The notes beneath the pieces were generated by a model that was given only the letters and a program-made list of their open reading frames with translations, was not told where the DNA came from and did no database searches. Position numbers and translations under genes: made by a program. Of a DNA stretch of 64,000 nucleotides, positions 16,404 to 24,599 are shown in pieces (position 1 is the first letter of the stretch; each line of letters starts with the position of its first letter). Where the stretch lies: contig DASTQA010000087.1 of the NCBI GenBank assembly GCA_035762005.1, positions 1-64,000 on the forward strand, given 5' to 3'. Source of the stretch: JAIBJN01 sp035762005 (GTDB taxonomy: Bacteria; Actinomycetota; Thermoleophilia; Gaiellales; Gaiellaceae).

Positions 16404-17864
16404 CTAGGCGACGGTGCCGCTCGTCGGCGTCGTGGACGCGTGCGGCGTGCCGGGGTCGTCGTCCCGCAGCCGGACGGGCTGCTTGTCCTGCACCGACCGG
16501 CGGAAGATGTACAGGAGGACGGAGAAGAGGAGGACGCCGATGCCGATCCAGGTCTCCTTGCTCCCGCCGTACCCGGTGAGGCTCGGGTTGGAGGCGCCGA
16601 CGATGATGAAGAACGCGTTGATCGCGGCGAGGAGCCCGGCGACCACGACCCAGGGAGCCGCCAGGCGAATCGGCCGCGGCCAGCCGGGGCGATCCTTGCG
16701 CAGGAGCAGGAACCCGGTCAGCGCGAAGAAGTGCGCGGACATGTAGCCGAGGTTGCCCGCCACGAGGATGGCGAGGATGTTCCCGACGAAGAGGACGAGG
16801 AGCACGTTGATGAGCATGTCGAGCGTCATCGCCCGCGCCGGGACGTGGAACCGGTTCAGGTGGTAGAGCTCGCGGATCGTGACGCCGTCCCGCGCGATCC
16901 CGTAGAGGGCCCGGGAGCCGTCCGCCGTCGCAGTGTTCATCGAGATGAACAGGCTCGCGATCAGGAGCGCGACCATGATGTCGCCGCCGCCGCCGAGGAT
17001 CGTGCTGAACCCGTCGACGAGGTAGACGATGCCGCTCGCGTCGTTCGCGATCGTCTCCTGGCCCACCGTTCCGGCGACGCCGAGCGGCAGGAGGATGTAG
17101 ACGGCGAGCGAGAAGAGCGCGGAGGAGCGGAGCGCCAGCGCCGTGTCCCGCACCGTGTCCTTGTACTCGGGCGCGAACGCGGCGCACGTCTCGACCCCGT
17201 AGGCGGACCAGCCCATGATGTAGAGCCAGACGACCGCCGTCTTCCAGTCGGTGATGTTCCACTCCATGTTCCCGCTCGACCAGTCCCCCGTCAGGTACGT
17301 GAGGAAGATGAAGACGAAGAGCGGGATCATGAGGAGCGCGCCCGTCGCGTAGGCCATCCAGACCGCCGGGCGGATGCCGAAGATGTTGATCGCCCAGACG
17401 ATCGCGATCACGACGATCGCGATCACGTGCGGGAAGCCGACGCCGTCGGCGAGGGGGCCCCACGACGTCGACCAGGTCTCGCCGCTCGCCCACTCCGCCT
17501 GGATGAGCGAGCCGATGACGATGCCGAAGAGGGCGAGGACGCTCGACCAGGCGAACCAGTAGCCGAACGTCGCGACCGGCCCGATGAAGGTGAAGTACCT
17601 CCGCCAGCCCTCGTTCGCGTAGAGCGAGATGCCTCCGGGCTTGTCCGGGAACATCGCCGCGCTCTCCGAGTAGATCCAGTTGGAGAGCACGCCGATGAAC
17701 ATCGAGACTCCCCAGAGGAACATGGCGCCCCAGCCGCCGAGCACGCCGATCGAGAAACCGAGCGAGCCGATGAGAAAGCCGGGGTTCGCCAGCGCGACGA
17801 CGAAGCCGTCGTACCAGCGCATCGCCTTCAGAAGTTGACGTTCCTCGACGACTGCTTCTGCCAC
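16404..17864 (-). CDS. APC-superfamily amino-acid/amine permease
   Basis: A 486-residue membrane transporter with about 12 hydrophobic helices. It shows the APC-type features of an early helix with GSLGFSIGVLGGWGA, AYGVETCAAFAPEYKDT in the middle (the conserved 'E-x-x-x-x-A-PE-KD' region), and SMNTATADGSRALYGIARDG near helix 8. GTG at 17864 is preceded by AGGAGG at a good distance; longer in-frame starts would overlap the promoter. It is upstream of the TMADH gene, so import of a methylated amine or betaine is a reasonable guess. Substrate cannot be read directly. Confidence 0.82.
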   Translation of the reverse strand: MAEAVVEERQLLKAMRWYDGFVVALANPGFLIGSLGFSIGVLGGWGAMFLWGVSMFIGVLSNWIYSESAAMFPDKPGGISLYANEGWRRYFTFIGPVATFGYWFAWSSVLALFGIVIGSLIQAEWASGETWSTSWGPLADGVGFPHVIAIVVIAIVWAINIFGIRPAVWMAYATGALLMIPLFVFIFLTYLTGDWSSGNMEWNITDWKTAVVWLYIMGWSAYGVETCAAFAPEYKDTVRDTALALRSSALFSLAVYILLPLGVAGTVGQETIANDASGIVYLVDGFSTILGGGGDIMVALLIASLFISMNTATADGSRALYGIARDGVTIRELYHLNRFHVPARAMTLDMLINVLLVLFVGNILAILVAGNLGYMSAHFFALTGFLLLRKDRPGWPRPIRLAAPWVVVAGLLAAINAFFIIVGASNPSLTGYGGSKETWIGIGVLLFSVLLYIFRRSVQDKQPVRLRDDDPGTPHASTTPTSGTVA

Positions 17865-17919
17865 GGAGACCCTCCTGTGACGGGGACGGATGCGCGGCTC
17901 GCGGCCGGGCCGCGGGCCG

Positions 17920-17948
17920 AACGTAACAACCTCGGCGGACGAGTTCAA
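17920..17948 (-). promoter_or_regulatory. Probable promoter of the permease-TMADH-ETF cluster
   Basis: On the minus strand TTGAAC (17948-17943) is followed after 17 bases by TACGTT (17925-17920). Both are partial sigma-70-type matches at the right spacing, about 55 bases upstream of the permease start. The opposite strand carries the divergent zinc-ribbon gene. Confidence 0.45.
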
Positions 17949-17993
17949 CGGTGTTGGGCAGCGGGCAACGTCGTGATCGGTGACAATGCCCCC

Positions 17994-18347
17994 GTGCGAG
18001 GGGCGCCCGTCACGATCAAGTGCGAGTGCGGCGAGTTCCGCGATATCCCCTACGGCGAGGCGTGGCTGTGCGAGACGTGCGGGCGACGGTGGAACACGAA
18101 CCAGATCCCCGCCGACGAGTACTGGGCGCTCATGCGGGACATGCGCCGCTACCGCCTCTCCGTCATCGCCATCGCGCTCGGGCTCGCGGTCGTCTTCGGC
18201 CTGCTCGCCCTCTTCGTCTCCGAGTCGCTCGTCCTCCTCCTGCCGGTCGTCCTGGCGGGCTGGTTCCTCTTCTACATGCCGTTCTGGCGCCGGAAGGTGC
18301 GCCGGCGGGCCCGGAGCGCCCCGACATGGAGCTTGCGACCCGAGTAG
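17994..18347 (+). CDS. Small zinc-ribbon membrane protein
   Basis: A protein of 117 residues (124 if GTG 17973 is used). The N-terminus holds a zinc-ribbon-like pattern, CECGEF ... CETCGRRW, and the second half holds two adjacent hydrophobic helices (about residues 55-75 and 77-97) followed by a basic tail. Both possible starts are GTG. I recognise no named family; similar ribbon-plus-two-helix proteins are common in actinobacteria. It overlaps the following stress-protein gene by 22 bases, so the two are co-expressed. Confidence 0.65.
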   Translation: MRGAPVTIKCECGEFRDIPYGEAWLCETCGRRWNTNQIPADEYWALMRDMRRYRLSVIAIALGLAVVFGLLALFVSESLVLLLPVVLAGWFLFYMPFWRRKVRRRARSAPTWSLRPE

Positions 18348-18793
18348 GCGCGCGGTCGGGCCCGCGCGCCCACCGGCCGGTCATCCTGGCGACGCTCGGC
18401 GTGCCGTTCGAGCCGGCGGCGGCGGCCTTCGCGGTCGACAGCGCCGTCGAGAGCGGCCAGGCGCTCGTCGTCGTCAACGTCGTCGAGCTGCCGCCGCTCG
18501 GCATGTCGGTCGTCATGGGCTACGACCAGCTTCCCGACTCGGCGGAGGACGCGGAGACGCTGCGCGCCCCGGCCGACCTCGCGCGCTCCCTCGGCGTCGA
18601 GGTCGAGCGCCTGCGGGTGAGGAGCCCCCGGCCGGTGGTGGCGCTCCTCGAGGTGGTCGCCGAGCGCAGCCCGGGCGTCCTCGTCTTCGGCCCGGAGCGC
18701 GGGCGGCTCGGCCGCCGGGCCTACCGGAAGGCGGCGAAGGCGGTGCGCGAGCGCGCGCCCTGCCTCGTCTGGCTCCCCGAGGACGCCGCGTGA
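18326..18793 (+). CDS. Universal stress protein-like (UspA fold)
   Basis: A 155-residue protein with the UspA alternation of strands and helices: VILATLGVPFEPAAAAFA at the start, LVVVNVVELPP, and VLVFGPERGRLGRRAYRKAA followed by APCLVWLP at the end. The canonical G-2x-G-9x-G(S/T) ATP-binding motif is degenerate, so it may not bind ATP. ATG at 18326 lies inside the previous gene. The next gene is convergent, with its stop at 18798. Confidence 0.72.
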   Translation: MELATRVGARSGPRAHRPVILATLGVPFEPAAAAFAVDSAVESGQALVVVNVVELPPLGMSVVMGYDQLPDSAEDAETLRAPADLARSLGVEVERLRVRSPRPVVALLEVVAERSPGVLVFGPERGRLGRRAYRKAAKAVRERAPCLVWLPEDAA

Positions 18794-18797
18794 CGCC

Positions 18798-19664
18798 CTA
18801 GGAGCCGGCGAGGAAGCGGCCGAGCTCGGCGGCGGTGTCCTCCGGCGCCTCCTCGGGGAGGTAGTGCCCGCAGTCGAGCGCGCGGCCCCGGACGTCGTCG
18901 GCCCAGTCGCCCCAGATCGCGAGCGGGTCGCCGAAGAGCTCCTCGAGGTCTCCCCGCCCGGCCCAGAGGACGAGCACGGGACAGGAGATGCGCCGGCCCG
19001 CGGCGCGGTCGGCCTCGTCGAGCTCGAAGTCGTAGGTCGCGCCGGCACGGTAGTCCTCGCACATCGCGTGGATCGTCCGCGGGTCGCGGACGCAGGCGAG
19101 GTAGTCGGCGAGCGCGTCCGGGTGGAAACGCGAGCGGTCGCCGCCGAAGTAGTACCCCTCCGGGTCGGCGCCGATGAGGCGCTCGGGGAGGGGCGTGTCC
19201 TGGGCGAGGAAGGCCCAGTGCCACCACGAGAGCATGAACCGCCGGTCGGCCCGGCGCCACGTCTCGCCCGTCGGGACCACGTCGAGGACGGCGAGCCGCT
19301 CGACGCGCGCCGGCTCGTCGAGCGCGAGCCGGTACGCGCAGCGGGCGCCCCGGTCGTGCCCGGCCACCGAGAACCGCTCGAAGCCGAGCCGCCGCATCAG
19401 CTCGACCGCGTCGCGCGCCATCGCCCGCTTGGAGTACGGCTCGTGGTCCGGCCCCGTCGGCGGCTTCGAGCTCTCCCCGTAGCCGCGCAGGTCGGGCGCG
19501 ACGACGCTGAACTCGGCGGCGAGCCGCGGTGCGACGAGGTGCCACATGACGTGCGTCTGCGGGTGCCCGTGCAGGAGGAGGAGCGGCGGGCCCGAGCCGC
19601 CGTGCCGCACGCGAAGCGCGGCCTCGCCGACGTCGATGCGGTCGAGCTCGAAGCCCTCGAACAT
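18798..19664 (-). CDS. Alpha/beta hydrolase, fluoroacetate-dehalogenase-like
   Basis: A 288-residue hydrolase. HGHPQTHVMWHLVAP and PDLRGYGESS are typical of the haloacetate dehalogenase/epoxide hydrolase branch. The nucleophile position is Asp in GHDRGARCAYR, matching the DRGxR motif of fluoroacetate dehalogenase, where the arginines bind the carboxylate. A WHW stretch (halide-binding His/Trp) and the base in CGHYLPEEAPE are also present. This makes C-X hydrolysis of a halo-acid plausible, but epoxide hydrolysis cannot be excluded. It is encoded just downstream of the LLM flavoprotein on the same strand. Confidence 0.8.
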   Translation of the reverse strand: MFEGFELDRIDVGEAALRVRHGGSGPPLLLLHGHPQTHVMWHLVAPRLAAEFSVVAPDLRGYGESSKPPTGPDHEPYSKRAMARDAVELMRRLGFERFSVAGHDRGARCAYRLALDEPARVERLAVLDVVPTGETWRRADRRFMLSWWHWAFLAQDTPLPERLIGADPEGYYFGGDRSRFHPDALADYLACVRDPRTIHAMCEDYRAGATYDFELDEADRAAGRRISCPVLVLWAGRGDLEELFGDPLAIWGDWADDVRGRALDCGHYLPEEAPEDTAAELGRFLAGS

Positions 19665-19710
19665 CGTCTCGCGCGAGGTCGCGCCGGCGGTGCCGTCGCC
19701 GGCGCCGTCG

Positions 19711-20754
19711 CTACGCGAAGGCCGGCATGACCTCGTCGTGGATGAGCCGGAGCTGGCCCTTGACGTCCGGCACGCTCACGTCCTTCCCCGTGAACGCCTT
19801 GACGATCGCCGGGTCGGTGATGCAGAGGATCATGTGGTTCACGCCCGTCGAGGCGATCTCCTGGATCTTCGCCAGGCACTCCTCCGGGCTGCCGGCGATC
19901 GAGAGCTTCTCCGCCACCTCGGGCGAGGTGAGCTCGAAGGCGCGGTCGAGCTCGCCCTTCCCGAGCGCCTCGACGATCGGCGCCATCTCGGCCGGGTCGA
20001 TGCCGTGCCGCTCGAGCTGCTCGTGCGGCATCGAGGAGATGTAGAAGGCGACCATCGTCCGCGCCGTCCGCTTCGCCTCGTCGGAGTCGGGGGCGCAGAC
20101 GATCACGCACCAGGCGCCGATGTCGAGCGTCTTCCAGTCGCGCCCGGCCTTCTCCGCGCCGGCTCGCACGTTCTCGACGAGGTACTGGTAGGCGTCCTTC
20201 GAGTAGCTGAGCGCGTGGTGGCAGCCGTCCGAGAGCTCCCCGGCCGCCTGGAACGACTTCGGCCCGCGCATGGCGCCGATGATGAGCGGGACGCGCTCCT
20301 GCACGGGCCGCGCGAACGTGAAGAGGCCGCTGTACGTGTAGAACTCCCCGTCGTACGTGATCGTCCCCTCGTCGAGGAACGTGCGCATGACGTGGTGCGC
20401 CTCCTTGACGCGGGAGAGCGGCTTCATGTGCGACCAGTCCTTGCCGTACTGGCTCAGGAGGCCGAAGTTCCCGATCGAGAAAACGCACTCGGTCCGCCCG
20501 CCCGTCACCTCGTCGAGCGTGGCGAGCGCCTGGACGACGAGCGTCGGCTCGCGCAGGCCGATCGGCGTCAGGTTGGGCCCGAAGCGGATCCGCGTCGTCT
20601 TGTCGGCCGCGTGGGCGAAGAGGATCCACATGTCCTTGTGCCACGTCTCGTCGACGGAGTAGACGGCGTGGTACCCGAGCTCGTCCGCCGTCCGGATCAT
20701 CTCGACCGAGTCCTCGATGGGGTAGTCCGGAAGCGTCACGTAGCTGAACTTCAT
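19711..20754 (-). CDS. LLM-class flavin/F420-dependent oxidoreductase
   Basis: A 347-residue luciferase-like monooxygenase-family TIM barrel. It begins MKFSYVTLPDYP and shows DELGYHAVYSVDETWHKD, RIRFGPNLTPI and QERVPLIIGAMRG. The pattern resembles the F420-dependent methylene-H4MPT reductase branch more than true luciferases. ATG at 20754 overlaps the upstream small gene (ATGA), which in turn overlaps the GlcD-like gene, giving a four-gene operon 23765-19711. Whether it uses FMN or F420, and its substrate, cannot be decided here. Confidence 0.82.
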   Translation of the reverse strand: MKFSYVTLPDYPIEDSVEMIRTADELGYHAVYSVDETWHKDMWILFAHAADKTTRIRFGPNLTPIGLREPTLVVQALATLDEVTGGRTECVFSIGNFGLLSQYGKDWSHMKPLSRVKEAHHVMRTFLDEGTITYDGEFYTYSGLFTFARPVQERVPLIIGAMRGPKSFQAAGELSDGCHHALSYSKDAYQYLVENVRAGAEKAGRDWKTLDIGAWCVIVCAPDSDEAKRTARTMVAFYISSMPHEQLERHGIDPAEMAPIVEALGKGELDRAFELTSPEVAEKLSIAGSPEECLAKIQEIASTGVNHMILCITDPAIVKAFTGKDVSVPDVKGQLRLIHDEVMPAFA

Positions 20755-21023
20755 CGCTGCTCGCCCTCCTCCGCCTCGATTTCCTCCAGGAGCTCCTCGC
20801 CCGACAGGACGCTGTCGGCGAAGTGGTCGTGCATCCACGCGAGGTGCTCCCAGCGGCTGTCGACGATCCGCAGCGTGTCCCACGCCGGGATGTCCTGCTG
20901 GGGCGTGTGCTCGCGCATGAGCGCCGGGTCGACCTCGTAGACGTGCTCGAAGCGCATGACGACGGTGTCGTTGACGCGCCGGGCCTCCGGCGGCCGTTGG
21001 GCCGCGAGCCTGAAGCCGATCAT
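20751..21023 (-). CDS. Conserved hypothetical protein, 90 residues
   Basis: A small soluble protein, strongly acidic at its C-terminus (EELLEEIEAEEGE). It includes the motifs TPQQDIPAWDTLRIVDSRW and HLAWMHDHFADSVL. I recognise no family. Its ATG overlaps the GlcD-like stop and its own stop overlaps the LLM start (both ATGA), so it is firmly embedded in the operon and probably works with one of these redox enzymes. Confidence 0.7.
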   Translation of the reverse strand: MIGFRLAAQRPPEARRVNDTVVMRFEHVYEVDPALMREHTPQQDIPAWDTLRIVDSRWEHLAWMHDHFADSVLSGEELLEEIEAEEGEQR

Positions 21024-22534
21024 GCGCCCACCTCCTCTCCGTAGGCCTCGTCGAGGAGGTACTTGCCCGGGTTCATGATGTTGTTCGGGTCGAGCGCGCG
21101 TTTGATCGTCTTCATCACCTCGAAGCCGCCCCCGAGCTCCTCGGGCACGAGGTCGACCTCGCCCTCGCGGCAGGAGCCGTGGCAGGCGGAGATGGAGCCG
21201 CCGTGCTCGAGCGCGATCCGGGCGATCTCACGCTTCGCGTCCACCCACGCGGACCAGCTCTCGTCGTCCCACTTCATCTCCCAGATGCCGATGTCGATCT
21301 CGGTGAGGTAGTCGCCCCACGGCTTGTAGGCCCCGTTCGTGTACGCGAACATGCCCCAGTCGTCGAACATGTCGAAGCGCTCGCGCAGGCCGGCGGCGAC
21401 CGCGTGCCACTTCTCCCTGACGGCGGGGAGCTGCGAGTAGAGGATCGACGCGTCCTCGCAGTGCCAGCTCATGAGCGCGACCTGGCCGTCGCGGGTGCGC
21501 CCGTGCTGCGGCGTGGCGTAGCGGTCGTGGCGCGAGGCCCAGTCGCCCTGGGAGATCTCGTCGCCGAGGTACGTGCCCCCGGAGGCCTTGCCGATCCGGA
21601 GCATGCGCTTCGCCGAGGCCCTCACCTCGTCGGCGTTTCCGTACATGGCCACGGCGACGACGCCCTTCACCCAGTCGGGCTGCGGGATGTAGGCCTCGTC
21701 GTCCCGGCGGAGGTAGGCGATCTTCCACTCGTCGAAGAGGACGACCCCGGCGAGGGTGGCCGCGCCGGAGCGCGCGAACTCGCCGGTCGCCCTCCAGGCA
21801 TCGAGGTACGACGGGTAGGCGTAGAAGGCCGAGAACTCGGCCTCGGGGCGCTTGACGAGCTCGAGCGTCGCCTCGGTGACGATGCCGAGCGTCCCCTGGT
21901 GGCCCATGAAGAGGTGCTTCAGCTGGTAGCCGCTCGACGACTTGCGCACCTTCTTGCCGCCGCCGTCGCCGACGCGGATCCGCTCGCCGGTCGGGAGCAC
22001 GATCTCGAAGCTGATCACGAGGTCGCGCGTGTGGCCGTAGCGGCCGCCGATGAGCGACCACCCGCTCGTCCCGATGCGTCCGCCGACGAGCGAGCAGGGG
22101 TACGACGCGGGGTTGTCGGGATAGATGAACCCGAGCGGCTTGAGCTCCTCGGAGAGCTTCAGCATGTTGATGCCCGGCTGGACGGTGACCGTCCTGTCCT
22201 CGCCGTCGACCTCGAGGATCCGGTCCATGAGCTTGACGTCGACGACGATCCCGTGCCGGAGCGGCACCGCGCCGTCCGTGAGCCCCGTCGCCCCCGCGCG
22301 CGGCACGACCGGGACACGGTGGCGGTTCGCGAGCTTCACGACCTCGGAGACCTGCTCCGCCGCCGTCGGCAGGACGACCGCCTGGGGGATGTAGTCCTCC
22401 CAGCGGTGCTTCGGGAAGGGCGCCGGGACGCGCGCGCGGTTGAAGAGCGCCGAGCGGCCGGTGAAGACGTGCTCCTCGCCGCAGACGGCGACGAGCTCGT
22501 CGATCAGGGTGTCGGGAAGCGCTGCGACCGCCAT
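21020..22534 (-). CDS. FAD-linked oxidase, GlcD / D-lactate dehydrogenase type
   Basis: A 504-residue PCMH-type flavoprotein. The FAD-binding half shows PRAGATGLTDGAVPL, VGGRIGTSGWSLIGGRYGHT and FMGHQGTLGIVTEATLELVK. The C-terminal half ends with the FAD-oxidase signature LDPNNIMNPGKYL and has the substrate-site histidines GGSISACHGSC. It would oxidise a 2-hydroxy acid (glycolate, D-lactate, D-2-hydroxyglutarate) and pass electrons to the Fe-S protein encoded one base upstream. Confidence 0.87.
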   Translation of the reverse strand: MAVAALPDTLIDELVAVCGEEHVFTGRSALFNRARVPAPFPKHRWEDYIPQAVVLPTAAEQVSEVVKLANRHRVPVVPRAGATGLTDGAVPLRHGIVVDVKLMDRILEVDGEDRTVTVQPGINMLKLSEELKPLGFIYPDNPASYPCSLVGGRIGTSGWSLIGGRYGHTRDLVISFEIVLPTGERIRVGDGGGKKVRKSSSGYQLKHLFMGHQGTLGIVTEATLELVKRPEAEFSAFYAYPSYLDAWRATGEFARSGAATLAGVVLFDEWKIAYLRRDDEAYIPQPDWVKGVVAVAMYGNADEVRASAKRMLRIGKASGGTYLGDEISQGDWASRHDRYATPQHGRTRDGQVALMSWHCEDASILYSQLPAVREKWHAVAAGLRERFDMFDDWGMFAYTNGAYKPWGDYLTEIDIGIWEMKWDDESWSAWVDAKREIARIALEHGGSISACHGSCREGEVDLVPEELGGGFEVMKTIKRALDPNNIMNPGKYLLDEAYGEEVGA

Positions 22535-22535
22535 C

Positions 22536-23765
22536 TCACACCTCGAAGCCGGCCGCTTCGGCCACGAGCTCGAAGATGTCGAAGACCTCGATCCCCTGCG
22601 CCTTCCCCTGCTCCGTCAGGGGTCGCTCCGACCAGGGGCAGGCGGAGACGATCGTGTCGACGCCGTCGAGCGTCGCCGCCTTCGCCACCCGGCGGCGGCT
22701 GATCTCCGCCGTCAGCTCGGGCTTCTCGGTCGCGAGGTTCGAGCCGGCGCCGGAGCAGTACGACCACTGGGTGACGTGGTCGACGTCGACGAGCGTCAGC
22801 CCCGGGATCGCCCGCAGGATCTCGCGCGGGGACTTCCAGACGCCGAGGCGCTTGTTCAGGCGGCACGGGTCGTGGTACGTGACCGTGAGGTCCACGGGCG
22901 TCGTGAGCTCGAGCTTCCCGTCCCGGATGAGCTCGGCGACGAGGTCGACGCCGAGGACGATCTCGAACTCGTCGAAGCCCTCGTCCAGCGGCGGGTAGTG
23001 CTCGATCATCGTGATGTAGTCGTGCGGGTCGAGGCAGATGACCCGCTTCGTGCCCGTCTTGCGCCAGTCGAGCATGTTGTGCTCGGCCATCTTGCGGCCG
23101 ATGTCGGCGTACCCCGTCTCCCACATCGGCCCGCCGCAGCACCACTGCTGGCCCATGAGGCCGAACTCGACGCCGGCCGCTCGCAGGACGAGCGCGACCG
23201 CGCGGGGGACCGACGGCCGGTAGAACGCCGCCTCGCAGTCCGCGAAGAGGACCGTCTCGCCGCCCGTCGGGATGTCGAGGCCGACCGCCCAGGCGCGCAC
23301 CTTGTCGGCGGACGTCTCGGTGCGCCAGCCGAGGACGGGCTCGTTGCCCCAGCGGTCCGTGAGCTCGGCCCAGCGCTTCCAGTTCTCCTGGTGGACCCCT
23401 TCCTCGACCGCGAGCGTCCGCATCGCCCTGACGACGTCGATCGTGCGCTGGCGGAAGCGGTAGAAGTCGCCGGTGAAGAGGGTGTTCGGGCAGCGGAGCT
23501 CGCAGGCCCCGCACATCGTGCAGTGGACGTAGTCCTCGGCGACGTCCTCGATCGTCAGGTGGCCCTCGTCCATCGCGACGACGTTCGCGTGGAACGCGGT
23601 CGGCGTGTGCCGCTCGTCCCGCGTGACCTGCATCACCGGGCAGACCTCGCGACAGAACTTGTGGCCCGAGCTGAAGCAGTTGTAGGCCGCGTTCCGCCAC
23701 TCCTCCACGAGCCCGGCGGCGCGCCCGTCGGCCTGTCCGGAGCCGCTTGCCTTCTCGGTCGCCAT
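22536..23765 (-). CDS. Fe-S heterodisulfide-reductase-like subunit (GlcF/LutA-type)
   Basis: A 409-residue Fe-S protein. It has CTMCGACELRCP and an upstream FCREVCPV, together suggesting two [4Fe-4S] clusters, followed by two cysteine-rich CCG-type domains: WCCGGPMWETG and DPCRLNKR ... YCSGAGSN. In the second domain the usual CCG is CSG, so one ligand is replaced. It pairs with the GlcD-like oxidase and probably relays electrons to the membrane. ATG at 23765; the gene heads the operon and is divergent from the amidotransferase-like gene 60 bases away. Confidence 0.84.
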   Translation of the reverse strand: MATEKASGSGQADGRAAGLVEEWRNAAYNCFSSGHKFCREVCPVMQVTRDERHTPTAFHANVVAMDEGHLTIEDVAEDYVHCTMCGACELRCPNTLFTGDFYRFRQRTIDVVRAMRTLAVEEGVHQENWKRWAELTDRWGNEPVLGWRTETSADKVRAWAVGLDIPTGGETVLFADCEAAFYRPSVPRAVALVLRAAGVEFGLMGQQWCCGGPMWETGYADIGRKMAEHNMLDWRKTGTKRVICLDPHDYITMIEHYPPLDEGFDEFEIVLGVDLVAELIRDGKLELTTPVDLTVTYHDPCRLNKRLGVWKSPREILRAIPGLTLVDVDHVTQWSYCSGAGSNLATEKPELTAEISRRRVAKAATLDGVDTIVSACPWSERPLTEQGKAQGIEVFDIFELVAEAAGFEV

Positions 23766-23825
23766 TCGCCTCCTCTCTCCGGGTGGCGCCCGACTCTAGG
23801 CCGACTCCGGTAGAAATGTCCAGCG

Positions 23826-24599
23826 GTGACCTCCTCCTCCAAGCCCGTGGTCGGCCTCTCCGTCGGGCTCCACGATTTCGGCGACTACGCCGGCGTCGGC
23901 TTCCAGCGCCCGGTCGCCCTCGCGGGCGGCGTGCCGCTCGTCCTCCCGCGCATGGACGGTGACTTCCTCGACGACGCGCTCGCGGCCTGCGACGCCGTCC
24001 TCGTCGGCGGCGGCCGCGACATCGACCCCGCGCGCTACGGCCAGGAGCCGACCGAGCACCTCGCCCCGACGGAGCCCCTCCGCGACGCCTTCGAGCTCGA
24101 GCTCGTCGAGCGCACGCTCGACCGCGGCCTGCCGCTGCTCGGGATGTGCCGCGGGATCCAGATCCTCAACGTCGCGCTCGGCGGCACGCTCGTCCAGGAC
24201 GTCTCCCTCAAGCCGGAGTGGGCCGACCACCCGAGCGACCGCGGCTGGAAGGCGTGGAAGGAGGTCGAGCGCGCGTCGCTCGCCGGGGAGGACGAGGTGC
24301 CGCCGCACCCGCGCCACCCGATCGCGATCGAGCCGGGGAGCCGGCTCCACGCCGCGCTCGGCGCCGAGGAGGCCGAGGTGGACAGCTTCCACCACCAGGC
24401 CGTCGACGAGGTCGCGCCGGGCCTGACCGTCGTCGCCCGCGCGCCCGACGGGGTCGTCGAGGCCGTCGAGGTGGACGGCGAGCCCTACGTCCTCGCCGTG
24501 CAGTGGGAGCTGCAGGAGGAGTGGCGGGTCGACCGCCGCTTCCTCGAGCCGTTCGCGCAGCTCGTGGCGGCGGCCGCCCGGCGCCGCCGGCGCGCCTAG
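23826..24599 (+). CDS. Class-I glutamine amidotransferase-like protein (PuuD / gamma-glutamyl hydrolase family)
   Basis: A 257-residue protein of the gamma-glutamyl-GABA hydrolase family. The nucleophile is Cys108 in LLGMCRGIQILN, and VLVGGGRDIDPARY is the conserved N-terminal block. The usual catalytic His-x-Glu of QWHPE reads QWELQ here (Glu228, Gln230), so the canonical triad looks broken; nearby FHHQAV could supply a histidine. GTG start. Its stop overlaps the convergent GcvT stop by four bases. Hydrolysis of gamma-glutamylated amines would fit the neighbouring gamma-glutamylmethylamide theme, but activity is uncertain. Confidence 0.75.
   Translation: MTSSSKPVVGLSVGLHDFGDYAGVGFQRPVALAGGVPLVLPRMDGDFLDDALAACDAVLVGGGRDIDPARYGQEPTEHLAPTEPLRDAFELELVERTLDRGLPLLGMCRGIQILNVALGGTLVQDVSLKPEWADHPSDRGWKAWKEVERASLAGEDEVPPHPRHPIAIEPGSRLHAALGAEEAEVDSFHHQAVDEVAPGLTVVARAPDGVVEAVEVDGEPYVLAVQWELQEEWRVDRRFLEPFAQLVAAAARRRRRA

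Noticed and set aside
14052..18347. A 1431-codon open frame on the plus strand opposite the TMADH and permease genes
   Set aside because: It is the antisense shadow of well-supported genes and consists of Arg/Asp/Val-rich low-complexity sequence. Only its end (17994-18347) is a real gene.
22536..23765. A degenerate CCG domain (CSG) taken as proof that the Fe-S subunit is non-functional
   Set aside because: Many GlcF/LutA-type relatives vary in the second CCG motif, and the rest of the protein is intact and in a tight operon.
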